Part shown: positions 8,130-16,621 of the stretch, piece by piece
Layout of the letters: each line of letters starts with the position of its first letter
Position numbering within the stretch: position 1 is the first letter of the stretch
NCBI RefSeq assembly: GCF_900104655.1
Contig: NZ_FNWD01000002.1
Coordinates: 2,030,246-2,094,245, forward strand
Origin: Millionella massiliensis
Lineage (GTDB): Bacteria; Bacteroidota; Bacteroidia; Bacteroidales; Rikenellaceae
Length of the DNA stretch: 64,000 nt
Direction of reading: 5' to 3'
Notes under the pieces: generated by a model
Database searches by the model: none
What the model was told of the DNA's origin: nothing
Seen by the model: the letters and a program-made list of their open reading frames with translations, nothing else
Program-made: the position numbers and the translations under genes

Positions 8130-10586
8130 ATGAACTCTGTTATTGCCTCTTTTCGAACGTTGACCGTTCTTTCTCTGTCCGCCGCATCTTTGTGTGCGGT
8201 TCCTGCCGTTGCTCAGGAGACCGTCGCCCCTGCCAGCCACGAGTGGCGGTGGGAAATCGCTGACGATGGAGTGGCCCGAAGGTTGATCTTTGCCGCCACG
8301 GACAACCATCCGGCTGACACCATTCCGTTTTTCGCCAACGGTAAATTCCGCGGCCCCTCTTTCTATCTGAAGGATCCCGCCAACGGAATCGACTCGACGG
8401 CCGTCTGGACTCGTACCGCTCCCGGCGAATACCGCTCCGGTGCGATTGAGGGTGTTGTCTGTACGCTTGTCTATCGCAGTGATACAGAACGCCCCACGCT
8501 GAGCGTCACGCTCCGGAACGAGGGACCGATTGCCGTGCAACCCCAGAAGGCCGGTCTCCGGCTTGGCATCGATACCTATATGGACAGCTGGCCTGCCTGG
8601 TTCGGCAAGTATTTCCCGACCCTGTTGCGTAACGAGAAGACCCACTTCTGGGGCTATCTGCAGGCTCCCGGGGTCGATAAACCGCTGTTGGGCATTGCCA
8701 GCGAACAACCCGTTGCGTCGTGGAGCGCCGATTTCTCGCTCGGTTACCTCGGTGCGGCCGGGCAGTGGTGGTGGGGCCACCGCGTGGAATCGATCAACCT
8801 TGACCTGCTCAACGCTCTGCCCCTGCCCGAACGCCATCCGCAGAACCTCTGGCAGTTGCAGCCCGGCGAAACGAAGTGTTGGGACATCGTGCTGTTTGCC
8901 GTAGCGGACCCCGCCGACCTCGAACCGACCGTCACCGCCATAGCGCAGGCCCCGACGCTCCGCATGGAACGCACCTCCTACCGACCCGACGAGGAGGTGC
9001 GGCTCGACATCTACTCCCCGTCGGGCAGTGCCCGTCCCAAACTGACGGTCACCAACCGTGCGGGTGAGCAGATCGACGTGTATGCCCGCCACATGGGAAA
9101 CGGCCATTTCCGTACCGATCCGTTCCGTCTGCCGGCTCCCGGTCTCTATACCGTGCGGGCCGAGGTCGGAGGCAAGGTGGCCGAAGGGGTGGTCAGTGCG
9201 CTTCATCCGTGGGAGTGGTATCTCCGTCGCGGCCGCGAAGCCGCGCTGAAACATAACCAGAAAGCCTCGTCGCACATTGAGAGCTGGATGGGGTACTACA
9301 CCGCCTTCCTGGCTGCGCGGGAGTTCCCCTCCGACTCGATCGACCGGGCGCTCGACGCGCGTTTCGAATTGCTGTTCGACCTGCTGCACGATACCGTGAA
9401 GATGGAGCCGCGCTACTTTGCGACCCGCATCCAGAATACGGCCGGTACGATCGGGATGCTCGTCGACCGTTTTGAAGCCTACGGCCGCCGGCTCGATCTC
9501 GAACGGGCAGCCCGGCTGGGCGACTGGCTGATTGCCAGTTCGCAACGCCCCGATGGAGCCTATTATAATCAAGGTACGATCTACACCAGTGTGATTTACG
9601 TGGCCAAAAGCATTCTGGAACTGGTTGAAGCCGAGAAACGCATGGCCGCTTCGGCTCCCGATTCTGCCCAGTGGCGTGACCGCGCGGAGCGTCATTATGC
9701 CTCGGCCAAACGGGCCATCGACCAGCTTGTGGCCGCACGCGGCAACTTCCAGACCGAAGGCGAACATACCTTCGAGGACGGTATGGTCTCCTGCTCGGCC
9801 CTGCAAATGGGGCTGATGGGGCTGATGCAGTCCGACACGGCCGAACGGGCGCGATATACGCGTGCCATGCTCGAGGTGCTTAACAGCCACGACTGTCTGG
9901 CGCAGTTGCGTGTGCCTGACGCCCGCCGTCGCGGGGGCACGATGCGTTTCTGGGAGTCCCAGTACGACGTGCAGATGCAACCCGACATGTTCAATTCGCC
10001 CCACGGGTGGAGTGCCTGGCGCGGATACGCCACCTACTACGCCTATCTGCTGACCGGCGACGAACGCTGGCTGCGCGAAACGTTCAATGCCATGGGAGCC
10101 TTTGCCAACCTGGTCGATCCGCAGACCGGCGAACTCTCCTGGGCATTCATTACCGACCCCTATGTCGCTGCGGAGCAGACCTGCGGACCCGATACCACGG
10201 TGACGTTCGATACGCCGACCTTCGGCAATCCCCATCCGCGGCTCTATCCCACGCGCCGTCTGGTGGTGGGCGAACAGTATGTTCCGATGATCAGCCATTG
10301 GCAACCCGTTAACACCCAAGACAACGATGTTCACGAGGTGTTCAAACTGATTGGCGAGGCCGCTTTGACCCAGGCTTTCGTGGTGGTTCGTCCCGACGGC
10401 ACGGTGGCCGCCTACAACTGCGACGTGGTGCACCGCGGAAAGAAAAACCTGCTCGTCGTCCCCTCCGAACCGCAGATCCGGGCCGTGCACTTCAACGTGC
10501 CCTATCCGATGGAGGCGAGTGTCGAATTCGCCTCGGGTGTGGTCAAGGCTACGGCTGAGCCGATGCAGTGGATTCGGGCCAAGTAA
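8130..10586 (+). CDS. Exported (alpha/alpha)6-type glycosidase-like protein
   Basis: This 818-aa protein has an N-terminal signal peptide (M-N-S-V-I-A-S-F-R-T-L-T-V-L... A-V-A-Q). The ATG at 8130 is preferred over the GTG/ATG-like start at 8109 because it begins the signal directly. A beta-rich N-terminal half, an Ig-like stretch (residues about 280-360) and a helical C-terminal half with repeated aromatic and Gly-rich turns (DGAYYNQGTIYTS, FWESQYDVQMQPDMFNSPHGWSAW) suggest a sugar-active six-hairpin toroid. I cannot assign a GH family or catalytic residues. It stands alone between the M43 protease and ansA, and ends at a clear terminator. Confidence 0.55.
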   Translation: MNSVIASFRTLTVLSLSAASLCAVPAVAQETVAPASHEWRWEIADDGVARRLIFAATDNHPADTIPFFANGKFRGPSFYLKDPANGIDSTAVWTRTAPGEYRSGAIEGVVCTLVYRSDTERPTLSVTLRNEGPIAVQPQKAGLRLGIDTYMDSWPAWFGKYFPTLLRNEKTHFWGYLQAPGVDKPLLGIASEQPVASWSADFSLGYLGAAGQWWWGHRVESINLDLLNALPLPERHPQNLWQLQPGETKCWDIVLFAVADPADLEPTVTAIAQAPTLRMERTSYRPDEEVRLDIYSPSGSARPKLTVTNRAGEQIDVYARHMGNGHFRTDPFRLPAPGLYTVRAEVGGKVAEGVVSALHPWEWYLRRGREAALKHNQKASSHIESWMGYYTAFLAAREFPSDSIDRALDARFELLFDLLHDTVKMEPRYFATRIQNTAGTIGMLVDRFEAYGRRLDLERAARLGDWLIASSQRPDGAYYNQGTIYTSVIYVAKSILELVEAEKRMAASAPDSAQWRDRAERHYASAKRAIDQLVAARGNFQTEGEHTFEDGMVSCSALQMGLMGLMQSDTAERARYTRAMLEVLNSHDCLAQLRVPDARRRGGTMRFWESQYDVQMQPDMFNSPHGWSAWRGYATYYAYLLTGDERWLRETFNAMGAFANLVDPQTGELSWAFITDPYVAAEQTCGPDTTVTFDTPTFGNPHPRLYPTRRLVVGEQYVPMISHWQPVNTQDNDVHEVFKLIGEAALTQAFVVVRPDGTVAAYNCDVVHRGKKNLLVVPSEPQIRAVHFNVPYPMEASVEFASGVVKATAEPMQWIRAK

Positions 10587-10593
10587 GAGGCAG

Positions 10594-10637
10594 ACGCCCC
10601 GGGGTGACGTGCGACGTTTTCCACCGGGGCGTTTTTC
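10594..10637 (+). terminator. Intrinsic terminator after the glycosidase-like gene
   Basis: ACGCCCCGG (10594-10602) pairs with CCGGGGCGT (10624-10632), followed by a T-run and C. Confidence 0.85.
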
Positions 10638-10668
10638 TGTCACAGACGCAGGGAACCGAATAATGTAT

Positions 10669-10676
10669 TAGCTTTG
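10669..10676 (+). promoter_or_regulatory. -7 box of the ansA promoter
   Basis: TAGCTTTG is a perfect match to TAnnTTTG and lies just upstream of the ATG at 10684, so the leader would be very short. The -33 element is not obvious. Confidence 0.6.
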
Positions 10677-10683
10677 TGGCGAG

Positions 10684-11697
10684 ATGAAACGCTCCATATT
10701 ACTTATATATACCGGCGGTACCATCGGGATGAAGACCAATCCCGAAACGGGATCGCTCGCGCCGTTCGATTTCGACCAGATCGAACTGGAGGTACCCGAG
10801 TTGCGTAAATTCGGCGTGCGGATCGAAACCATCACGTTCGACCCGGTGATCGACTCGTCGAACGTCAGCCCCGAGCAGTGGAACCGCCTCGCGCTGGTGA
10901 TCCGCGATCACTACGAACAGTTCGACGGTTTCGTCGTGCTCCACGGAACCGATACGATGGCCTATACGGCCTCGGCCCTCAGTTTCATGATGGAGAACCT
11001 CGCCAAACCCATCATCTTCACCGGAAGTCAGATTCCGATCGGCGTGTTGCGCACCGACGGCCGTGAAAACCTGATCTCGGCCATCGAAATCGCCGCCGCA
11101 GGCGAAGTTCCCGAGGTCTGCATCTATTTTCAGAACAGCCTGCTCCGCGCCAACCGCACGATCAAATACAACGCCGAGCACTTCAACGCCTTCCGCAGTC
11201 CGAACTATCCTCCGCTGGCCGAAGCCGGCATCACTATTAAATACAACACGCCCTACATCCGGAAGGTGGACAGCTTCCTGCCCTCGCTCAAGGTCAACAC
11301 GTCGCTCGAGACGCGGGTGGCCGTGGTGCGGATCTTTCCCGGCCTGCGCCCTGAGATCTTCCGGGCCATGCTCGCGATCGACGACCTGCGCGGGGTGGTG
11401 CTCGAGACCTACGGAGCCGGGAATGCCCCTACCGAAGATTGGTTTGTCAACACGGTGGCCGAAACGGTGGCGCGTGGCGTGGTGGTCATCAACGTGACCC
11501 AGTGTGCGGCCGGCAGCGTCGACATGGCCCTGTACGATACCGGGCGCGCCCTGCTGAAGGCCGGTGTGGTGAGCGGCCGCGACATGACGACCGAAGCCGC
11601 CCTCGCCAAACTGATGTACCTGCTGGGCGAAGAGTTACCCAAAAGCCAACTGGAACACTACCTGCACACACCCATCCGAGGCGAAATCTCCCTTTAG
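10684..11697 (+). CDS. ansA: Type I L-asparaginase
   Basis: This 337-aa cytoplasmic enzyme hydrolyses L-asparagine to aspartate and ammonia. The first catalytic threonine lies in the N-terminal motif YTGGTIGM (residues 9-16), and the second motif HGTDTM (near residue 87) supplies the Thr-Asp pair. There is no signal peptide, and the length fits the cytoplasmic AnsA family rather than periplasmic type II. It has its own promoter and follows a terminator, so it is probably monocistronic. No clear terminator follows before the tRNA-Ser gene. Confidence 0.93.
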   Translation: MKRSILLIYTGGTIGMKTNPETGSLAPFDFDQIELEVPELRKFGVRIETITFDPVIDSSNVSPEQWNRLALVIRDHYEQFDGFVVLHGTDTMAYTASALSFMMENLAKPIIFTGSQIPIGVLRTDGRENLISAIEIAAAGEVPEVCIYFQNSLLRANRTIKYNAEHFNAFRSPNYPPLAEAGITIKYNTPYIRKVDSFLPSLKVNTSLETRVAVVRIFPGLRPEIFRAMLAIDDLRGVVLETYGAGNAPTEDWFVNTVAETVARGVVVINVTQCAAGSVDMALYDTGRALLKAGVVSGRDMTTEAALAKLMYLLGEELPKSQLEHYLHTPIRGEISL

Positions 11698-11895
11698 CCC
11701 CGCCGTGAGAAAAGTGGACAAAAACGATGAATTTTCTTCGGATGTTGTGCACAATAAATATTTATTCTAACTTTAACCCGTAAAAACGGCTTTTGAAAGG
11801 TTGATCCGAACTGCCGAGAGTAAGTTAGTGAGAGGGGCAAAAGGTTGTGAATCAGCATAGAATACGTTTCTTTGACAGCCGTTTTTGATCTGTAA

Positions 11896-11983
11896 GGAGG
11901 AATGTCCGAGTGGTCGAAGGAGCACGCCTGGAAAGTGTGTATACCTCAAAAGGGTATCAAGGGTTCGAATCCCTTTTCCTCCG
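11896..11983 (+). tRNA. tRNA-Ser (anticodon GGA)
   Basis: Acceptor stem GGAGGAA (11896-11902) pairs with TTCCTCC (11976-11982), with discriminator G at 11983. The anticodon loop CTGGAAA gives GGA, reading UCC/UCU. The 88-nt length with a long variable arm (TATACCTCAAAAGGGTATC region) is typical of tRNA-Ser. The T-arm contains GTTCGAATC. CCA is not encoded. Confidence 0.96.
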
Positions 11984-12070
11984 CAAAACCCCGCAAAACG
12001 AGGTTAAAAAATTACCGTACTCCCGGATGCGGGATCGATTACCGATGCCCGTTCCGTCCGACAAGAAGTA

Positions 12071-12102
12071 CCCTCTCCCAAAAATGCGAGGGGTGGTTTT
12101 TT
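12071..12102 (+). terminator. Probable terminator after tRNA-Ser
   Basis: CCCTC (12071-12075) pairs with GAGGG (12088-12092), followed by TGG and six Ts. Confidence 0.6.
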
Positions 12103-12263
12103 CGGGATTTGAGGGAGAATGTTCTCTCATGTGGAGTCCGGTCAGGAAACGAGCCTGAAAACGACGGACAGGCCGCCCGGAAACTAATGCACAGGTTCGC
12201 CCTGCGCAACCAACACAAAGAACAACACAAACAAAAAACAACTAATCAAATTTTACCGTCACT

Positions 12264-13073
12264 ATGAAAAAACTTCTGACAATCGTGTCCATGGTAGGTC
12301 TGCTGACCTTCGGCACCGCGAACCTGTACGCTCAAGATGCCGCTGATTCGGCTGCTGCAGCGCAGACCGAGCAGACTGCTGTTACTCCGGCCACTCCGGC
12401 TACGGCAGACGCAGCTGCTGCTGAAGAAGACCTGGGCGGTCAACCGATGCACCAGGCTCTGAAACAAAAATTCATCGAAGGTGGTGTGGGCTGGATGTCG
12501 CCGATCCTGCTCTGCTTGATCCTCGGTCTTGCAATCGTGATCGAACGTGTGATCTACCTGAACCTCGCTACCATCAACACCAAAAAACTCCTCGAAAAAG
12601 TTGAAAACGCACTGAACAACGGTGGTGTTGAAGCTGCTAAAGAAGTTTGCCGCAATACCCGTGGTCCGGTAGCCTCGATCTTCTACCAGGGTCTCGACCG
12701 CGCAGGCGAAGGTATCGACGTGGTTGAAAAATCCGTAGCCTCTTACGGTTCGGTTCAGGCCGGCCACCTCGAAAACGGTATGTCTTGGATCTCGCTGTTC
12801 ATCGCCCTCTCTCCGATGCTCGGGTTTATGGGTACTGTGGTCGGTATGATCGCTGCATTCGACGCCATCGAAGCTGCCGGTGATATCGCTCCGAGTCTGG
12901 TTGCCGGTGGTATGAAAATCGCCCTTCTGACTACCGTTGCCGGTCTTATCGCCGCTGTGATCCTCCAGCTGTTCTACAACTACCTGCTGGCCAAAATCGA
13001 CAGCATCGTGATCTCGATGGAAGATGCCTCCATCTCGCTGGTGGACATCCTGACCAAATACCTCAAAAAATAA
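12264..13073 (+). CDS. exbB: MotA/TolQ/ExbB proton channel family protein
   Basis: This 269-aa inner-membrane protein should form the proton channel that, with ExbD, energises TonB-dependent outer-membrane transport. The N-terminus has a cleavable signal (M-K-K-L-L-T-I-V-S-M... L-Y-A-Q) and an Ala/Thr-rich linker (residues about 23-60), which is usual in the Bacteroidota version. Three transmembrane helices follow: around residues 75-95, and two in the C-terminal half with the conserved motif SLFIALSPMLGFMGTVVGMI and the last helix LLTTVAGLIAAVILQLFYNYL. It leads a four-gene operon with 43-, 12- and 3-bp gaps and a terminator at the end. No consensus promoter is visible upstream. Confidence 0.92.
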   Translation: MKKLLTIVSMVGLLTFGTANLYAQDAADSAAAAQTEQTAVTPATPATADAAAAEEDLGGQPMHQALKQKFIEGGVGWMSPILLCLILGLAIVIERVIYLNLATINTKKLLEKVENALNNGGVEAAKEVCRNTRGPVASIFYQGLDRAGEGIDVVEKSVASYGSVQAGHLENGMSWISLFIALSPMLGFMGTVVGMIAAFDAIEAAGDIAPSLVAGGMKIALLTTVAGLIAAVILQLFYNYLLAKIDSIVISMEDASISLVDILTKYLKK

Positions 13074-13116
13074 TCGCGCCCGATAAGCCAGGCGAAACTT
13101 TGGTACAGACAATAAT

Positions 13117-13539
13117 ATGAAATACTTACCCATAATCAAATACATACTGCTCATCGTATCGGCCATCCTGATCCTGGTCGGCGCGGTACAGGGTGCAGCC
13201 GACAACGAAAGTGCGGCACTGAACACCATGCTCGTATGGTCGTTCATCGTAGTCATCCTGACCATCGCCCTCACCATCATCATGCCTCTGGTAGCAGTAT
13301 TCCAGAACCCCAAAAGCGCAGTCCGCTCGCTGATCGGACTCGGGGTTATCGTTGTGGTCTTCCTCGTATCGTATGCTCTGTCCAACGACACTCCGATTCC
13401 GTTGGCCAGCGGTAAAGTAATCGATGATTCCTTCTCCCTGAAATTCAGTGACACCGCTCTGTATGCAACCTACATTGCCTTCGCAGGCGTAGTCCTGAGC
13501 ATCCTTTACGGAGAACTCTACAAAGTCTTTAAAAAATAA
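13117..13539 (+). CDS. Small membrane protein of the ExbB/ExbD operon
   Basis: This 140-aa protein has four hydrophobic segments (about residues 5-25, 45-62, 72-90 and 112-130). It has no recognised domain, but a protein of this size and topology sits at the same place between exbB and exbD in many Bacteroidota. Conserved position suggests a partner or assembly factor of the proton channel; function is unproven. Confidence 0.8.
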   Translation: MKYLPIIKYILLIVSAILILVGAVQGAADNESAALNTMLVWSFIVVILTIALTIIMPLVAVFQNPKSAVRSLIGLGVIVVVFLVSYALSNDTPIPLASGKVIDDSFSLKFSDTALYATYIAFAGVVLSILYGELYKVFKK

Positions 13540-13551
13540 CAAGTCCATACA

Positions 13552-14130
13552 ATGGCTAAAAGAAAAGTTCCAGAAATCAACTCCGGATCAATGGCCGACA
13601 TCGCGTTCTTGTTGCTCATCTTCTGGCTGATGACAACATCCATGAACGTAGACTCGGGCATCGCACGGAAGTTGCCGCCGATGGTCGACCAAGAGGACGA
13701 CCCCGGGATGGACGCCCACGAGCGTAACGTGCTCATGGTGTTCGTCAGCGGCAACAACCAACTCCTGGTTGCGGGCCAACGTATGGATATTAGCGGGCTG
13801 TGTGAAAAAGCTAAAACTTTTATTACCAACCCCACCAACGACCCCAACATGCCGGAGAAAGAGATGACCGAAATCCCCTTGCTCGGCAACTATCCGGTAA
13901 GTAAAGGCTTGATTTCGCTGCAGAACGACCGTGGTACCAGCTACGACATGTACCTCCAGGTACAGAACGAGTTGACCAAGGCCTATAACCAGGCGAAAGA
14001 CGAGCTCTCACAACAAAAATTCGGCCGGCCCTATTCCGACCTCGGTGACGAACAGAAGAAAGCCATCAACAAGGCTATCCCCGTCAAGATTTCGGAAGCA
14101 GAACCGCGTAACCTGACAGGAGGAAAATAG
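13552..14130 (+). CDS. exbD: ExbD/TolR family biopolymer transport protein (first copy)
   Basis: This 192-aa protein has a short cytoplasmic N-terminus, one membrane helix (MADIAFLLLIFWLMTTSMNVDSGIAR, about residues 11-36) with the conserved Asp (D12 region) needed for proton coupling, and a periplasmic domain. It is longer than a standard ExbD because of an insertion between about residues 85 and 150. Two different ExbD proteins in one operon is the usual Bacteroidota arrangement; they may form a mixed dimer inside the ExbB ring. Confidence 0.9.
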   Translation: MAKRKVPEINSGSMADIAFLLLIFWLMTTSMNVDSGIARKLPPMVDQEDDPGMDAHERNVLMVFVSGNNQLLVAGQRMDISGLCEKAKTFITNPTNDPNMPEKEMTEIPLLGNYPVSKGLISLQNDRGTSYDMYLQVQNELTKAYNQAKDELSQQKFGRPYSDLGDEQKKAINKAIPVKISEAEPRNLTGGK

Positions 14131-14133
14131 AAC

Positions 14134-14619
14134 ATGGCACAAATCAAAAGAAACGGCGGGAAAGATACCCCGGGTATCTCTACCTCTTCGCTGCCCGATA
14201 TCGTGTTCATGATCCTGTTCTTCTTCATGGCCACCACCACCATGCGTGAAGTGGAATTGAAAGTGCAGGTTGAAGCGCCGAAAGCCAGCGAAGCTCAAAA
14301 ACTCGAAAAGAAATCTTTGGTAAGTTACATCTACGTCGGTCCTCCGACCAAAGCACTCGCTCCCCAGTTCGGTACCGCTCCGCGTATCCAACTGAACGGT
14401 GCTTACAGTACGCTGACCAACATCACCGAGTTCGTTGCCTCGGAACGTGACAAACTCAGTGAAAAAGACCGTCCTGACATGACCGTCAGCCTGAAAATCG
14501 ACGCCGCTACCAAAATGGGTATGGTGACCGATATCAAACAGGAACTGCGTCGTGCCAACGCGCTCTCGATCAGCTATGCAGCTGCCAAGGATAAAGGCGA
14601 TGCAAATGCTAGCAAATAG
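14134..14619 (+). CDS. exbD: ExbD/TolR family biopolymer transport protein (second copy)
   Basis: This 161-aa second ExbD starts 3 bp after the first one stops, so the two are probably translationally coupled. Its single helix is SLPDIVFMILFFFMATTTMREVELKVQV (about residues 16-43), with the proton-carrying Asp in LPDI. The periplasmic part is short. The last gene of the operon, it is followed by a strong terminator. Confidence 0.9.
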   Translation: MAQIKRNGGKDTPGISTSSLPDIVFMILFFFMATTTMREVELKVQVEAPKASEAQKLEKKSLVSYIYVGPPTKALAPQFGTAPRIQLNGAYSTLTNITEFVASERDKLSEKDRPDMTVSLKIDAATKMGMVTDIKQELRRANALSISYAAAKDKGDANASK

Positions 14620-14648
14620 TTTTTGCATGTGAGCCTAAAGTACCCTTG

Positions 14649-14684
14649 AAAAGGGGCCTCTGATGATTCAGAGGCCCCTTTTTG
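14649..14684 (+). terminator. Intrinsic terminator of the exbB-exbD operon
   Basis: A perfect 15-bp stem, 14649-14663 with 14668-14682 and loop TGAT, ends in a T-run. Confidence 0.92.
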
Positions 14685-15181
14685 TGCTGTTACGGGTATG
14701 AAATAGGAATGAGAGCTAGTGGGGGTGAGTGTGTGGAAAGCCTAGTTACTGAAACTGGCGTGAATGCCTGTCTTTTGTATTATTGTTTTAGCTCTGAGAC
14801 TTTGTGCGTGGCAAGCGTTGTTAGGCTATTCTGCCTGTGGCTAGCTTGGTATGTATTGAGTGTATTGTAATACCCGGGTTGGAGGATAAAAATCTTAGGT
14901 GAGAAATATTATCACTACCGTAATATTCTTCCGGTAGCGAATCTGAGCGAGGTGAATGGATAGTTGAAAGGAATAAACCGTATCCTTAACGGCAATTTGC
15001 TGTATGTTGCGTTTTACAGAGGAACTGAGAATTGAATTTGGCTTTTGAGTAAGTTTCTCCCTGTCGTGAACGTTAAATACATGCGCTTTTAGGGCTTTAG
15101 GATGATTCTACGCCCAATATTGCGGACTCAAGGGGTTGGGTTATCCGATATAATTCGGTAGAAATTTGGGCTTATTTTGCC
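14685..15181. other. AT-richer gene-free spacer between convergent genes
   Basis: Roughly 500 bases between the exbD terminator and the stop of the minus-strand membrane protein show no credible gene. The stretch is visibly more AT-rich than the surrounding genes and has short dispersed inverted repeats (for example AATATT copies around 14908-14930 and ACCG/CGGT near 14927). GGGC...GCCC near 15168-15183 followed by AAATTT on the minus strand may be a weak terminator for the minus-strand gene. Confidence 0.45.
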
Positions 15182-16216
15182 CTATAGCAGAAAAGGCAAA
15201 AGGTGAATGACCACTGCGCAACCCATCATCAGCATATACAGAAAATTCGTGACGAAATTGGGCTTGCGGCTATTGAAGTAGGTCGGAATAATCACGGCCA
15301 GCGGGATAGCCAAAATCGGCAGTTGGTATAGCGAGCGGCTGGGTACAAAGGCCAAAATCAAGGCCGTGACGACCAGCATCCAGATGAAAAAGATGTAGAC
15401 TTTGAACGGTTTGAGCTTGTACTCTCGACGTCGTCCCAGGAAGGTGATAATCGAGAGAATGAAGAGGATCACGACGCACCCGATAAAGGTCCATTCGAAG
15501 CTGCTGAAAAGTTTGACAGGAGGTAGCGGCGTTGATGTCAGCAGAGCGTCGCGACACTGGACGATCGTGTCCGTGAAGTTTCCTCCAGCGAGCCATACGC
15601 CGTATGCGCTGAAAAAGAGTGGCATAAGCCATCCTCCGAGGGCCGCAATCCATTCGCGGAGGTCAAAGAGACGGAAAAGCAGAAGACCGATGGGCAGCAG
15701 GATAACGAGGAACAGCGCCGGGGCGTAGATGGCTCCGGCGGCTCCGAGCGTGAAGCCTACGACCATATAGGGACCGGTGGCGAGTGCTTTGTAGTTGTAG
15801 CTGCGGAAGATGTTTTCGGCCGCAATCAGCACCAGCAGCGCCACGAGCAGCGGACGGAAACTCATGTAGGAGTTGTAGTAGCCGGAGCTGACCAGCAGGT
15901 AGATAATGGCCGGCATGTAGGTGCGCTCCAGAAAGATCACGTTCCGGATAACCAGCCGCGTAACGACGAATGAGTTGATGAAGACGAGAATCGACGAGAG
16001 CAGGATCCCGATGCCGGGGACTTGGCGAATCCACTGGTCGAGCAGTGTGCCGAGCGGAGTTCCGGCCGGCGGGGTGAGCATTTGGGTGTCGTGTGCGGCA
16101 GCGACCAGACCCGATCTCTCGGGCTGGAACAGTTCGGCTCCCCAGAAGATCACGGCCAGCAACACAAAGTATAATATGGTCTTCAGCAGGCTTTGCCGCG
16201 TAAGGTCCAAACTCAT
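15182..16216 (-). CDS. Multi-pass membrane protein, DUF6427-like
   Basis: This 344-aa protein is almost wholly hydrophobic, with about nine predicted membrane helices beginning at residue 12. The pattern (N-terminal helix, soluble insert around residues 35-60, then N-S-F-V-V-T-R-L-V-I-R-N and SGYYNSYMSFRPLLVALLVLIAAENIF) resembles the Bacteroidota DUF6427 family of unknown function. It stands alone, on the minus strand, between convergent exbD and the terminator of purD. The family name is from memory of the pattern and should be checked. No substrate can be proposed. Confidence 0.6.
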   Translation of the reverse strand: MSLDLTRQSLLKTILYFVLLAVIFWGAELFQPERSGLVAAAHDTQMLTPPAGTPLGTLLDQWIRQVPGIGILLSSILVFINSFVVTRLVIRNVIFLERTYMPAIIYLLVSSGYYNSYMSFRPLLVALLVLIAAENIFRSYNYKALATGPYMVVGFTLGAAGAIYAPALFLVILLPIGLLLFRLFDLREWIAALGGWLMPLFFSAYGVWLAGGNFTDTIVQCRDALLTSTPLPPVKLFSSFEWTFIGCVVILFILSIITFLGRRREYKLKPFKVYIFFIWMLVVTALILAFVPSRSLYQLPILAIPLAVIIPTYFNSRKPNFVTNFLYMLMMGCAVVIHLLPFLL

Positions 16217-16539
16217 CCCCTTGGTTCTCTGTTATAGGTTGTCGACGCCGTGGTGGGACGGCCGTCAATTCGTTTGTTTGTGTGGTGAATCGCAGCGGCT
16301 GTGGGTGCGATTCCCGGCGTGCTTTCGTAGCAGCGTCGAGCGTTAGCGTGCGGAATCTGTGAATTACAGCAATTCTTGACCTCACCTCCTGTTATAGGAG
16401 GGATACAAACTGCACCGCTGTTTATGGTGCACAGATCCGATTTAGCCTTCTATTTGGTGTGCTGTTTATACAACCTGCCCCGGCTGTCGGAATGTAGCTT
16501 CGCGGTGGTGTTTGATCCACGGGAGGACGGCGCGGAGGC
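16217..16539. other. Gene-free spacer with two hairpins
   Basis: No credible gene was found. Two inverted repeats are visible: CCTCC/GGAGG around 16386-16402 and GCACC/GGTGC around 16412-16430. The region should hold the promoter of the minus-strand DUF6427-like gene, but no clean TAnnTTTG was seen. Confidence 0.4.
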
Positions 16540-16542
16540 TGT

Positions 16543-16602
16543 AAATTAAAAGTCCTGCGCCTCCGGTCGTTTCGGTTTGCGTGTCTCACCGGTGGCGCAG
16601 GA
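16543..16602 (-). terminator. Intrinsic terminator of purD
   Basis: Read on the minus strand, a 9-bp stem (16594-16602 with 16553-16561) with an inner 5-bp stem (88-92/63-67 of the same block) is followed by CTTTTAATTT. Confidence 0.8.
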
Positions 16603-16621
16603 TGGGAAACCCGACGGGCGC

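Noticed and set aside
14682..14870. 62-codon frame after the exbD terminator
   Set aside because: Starts inside the terminator T-run region and has no recognisable features; kept only as part of the spacer.
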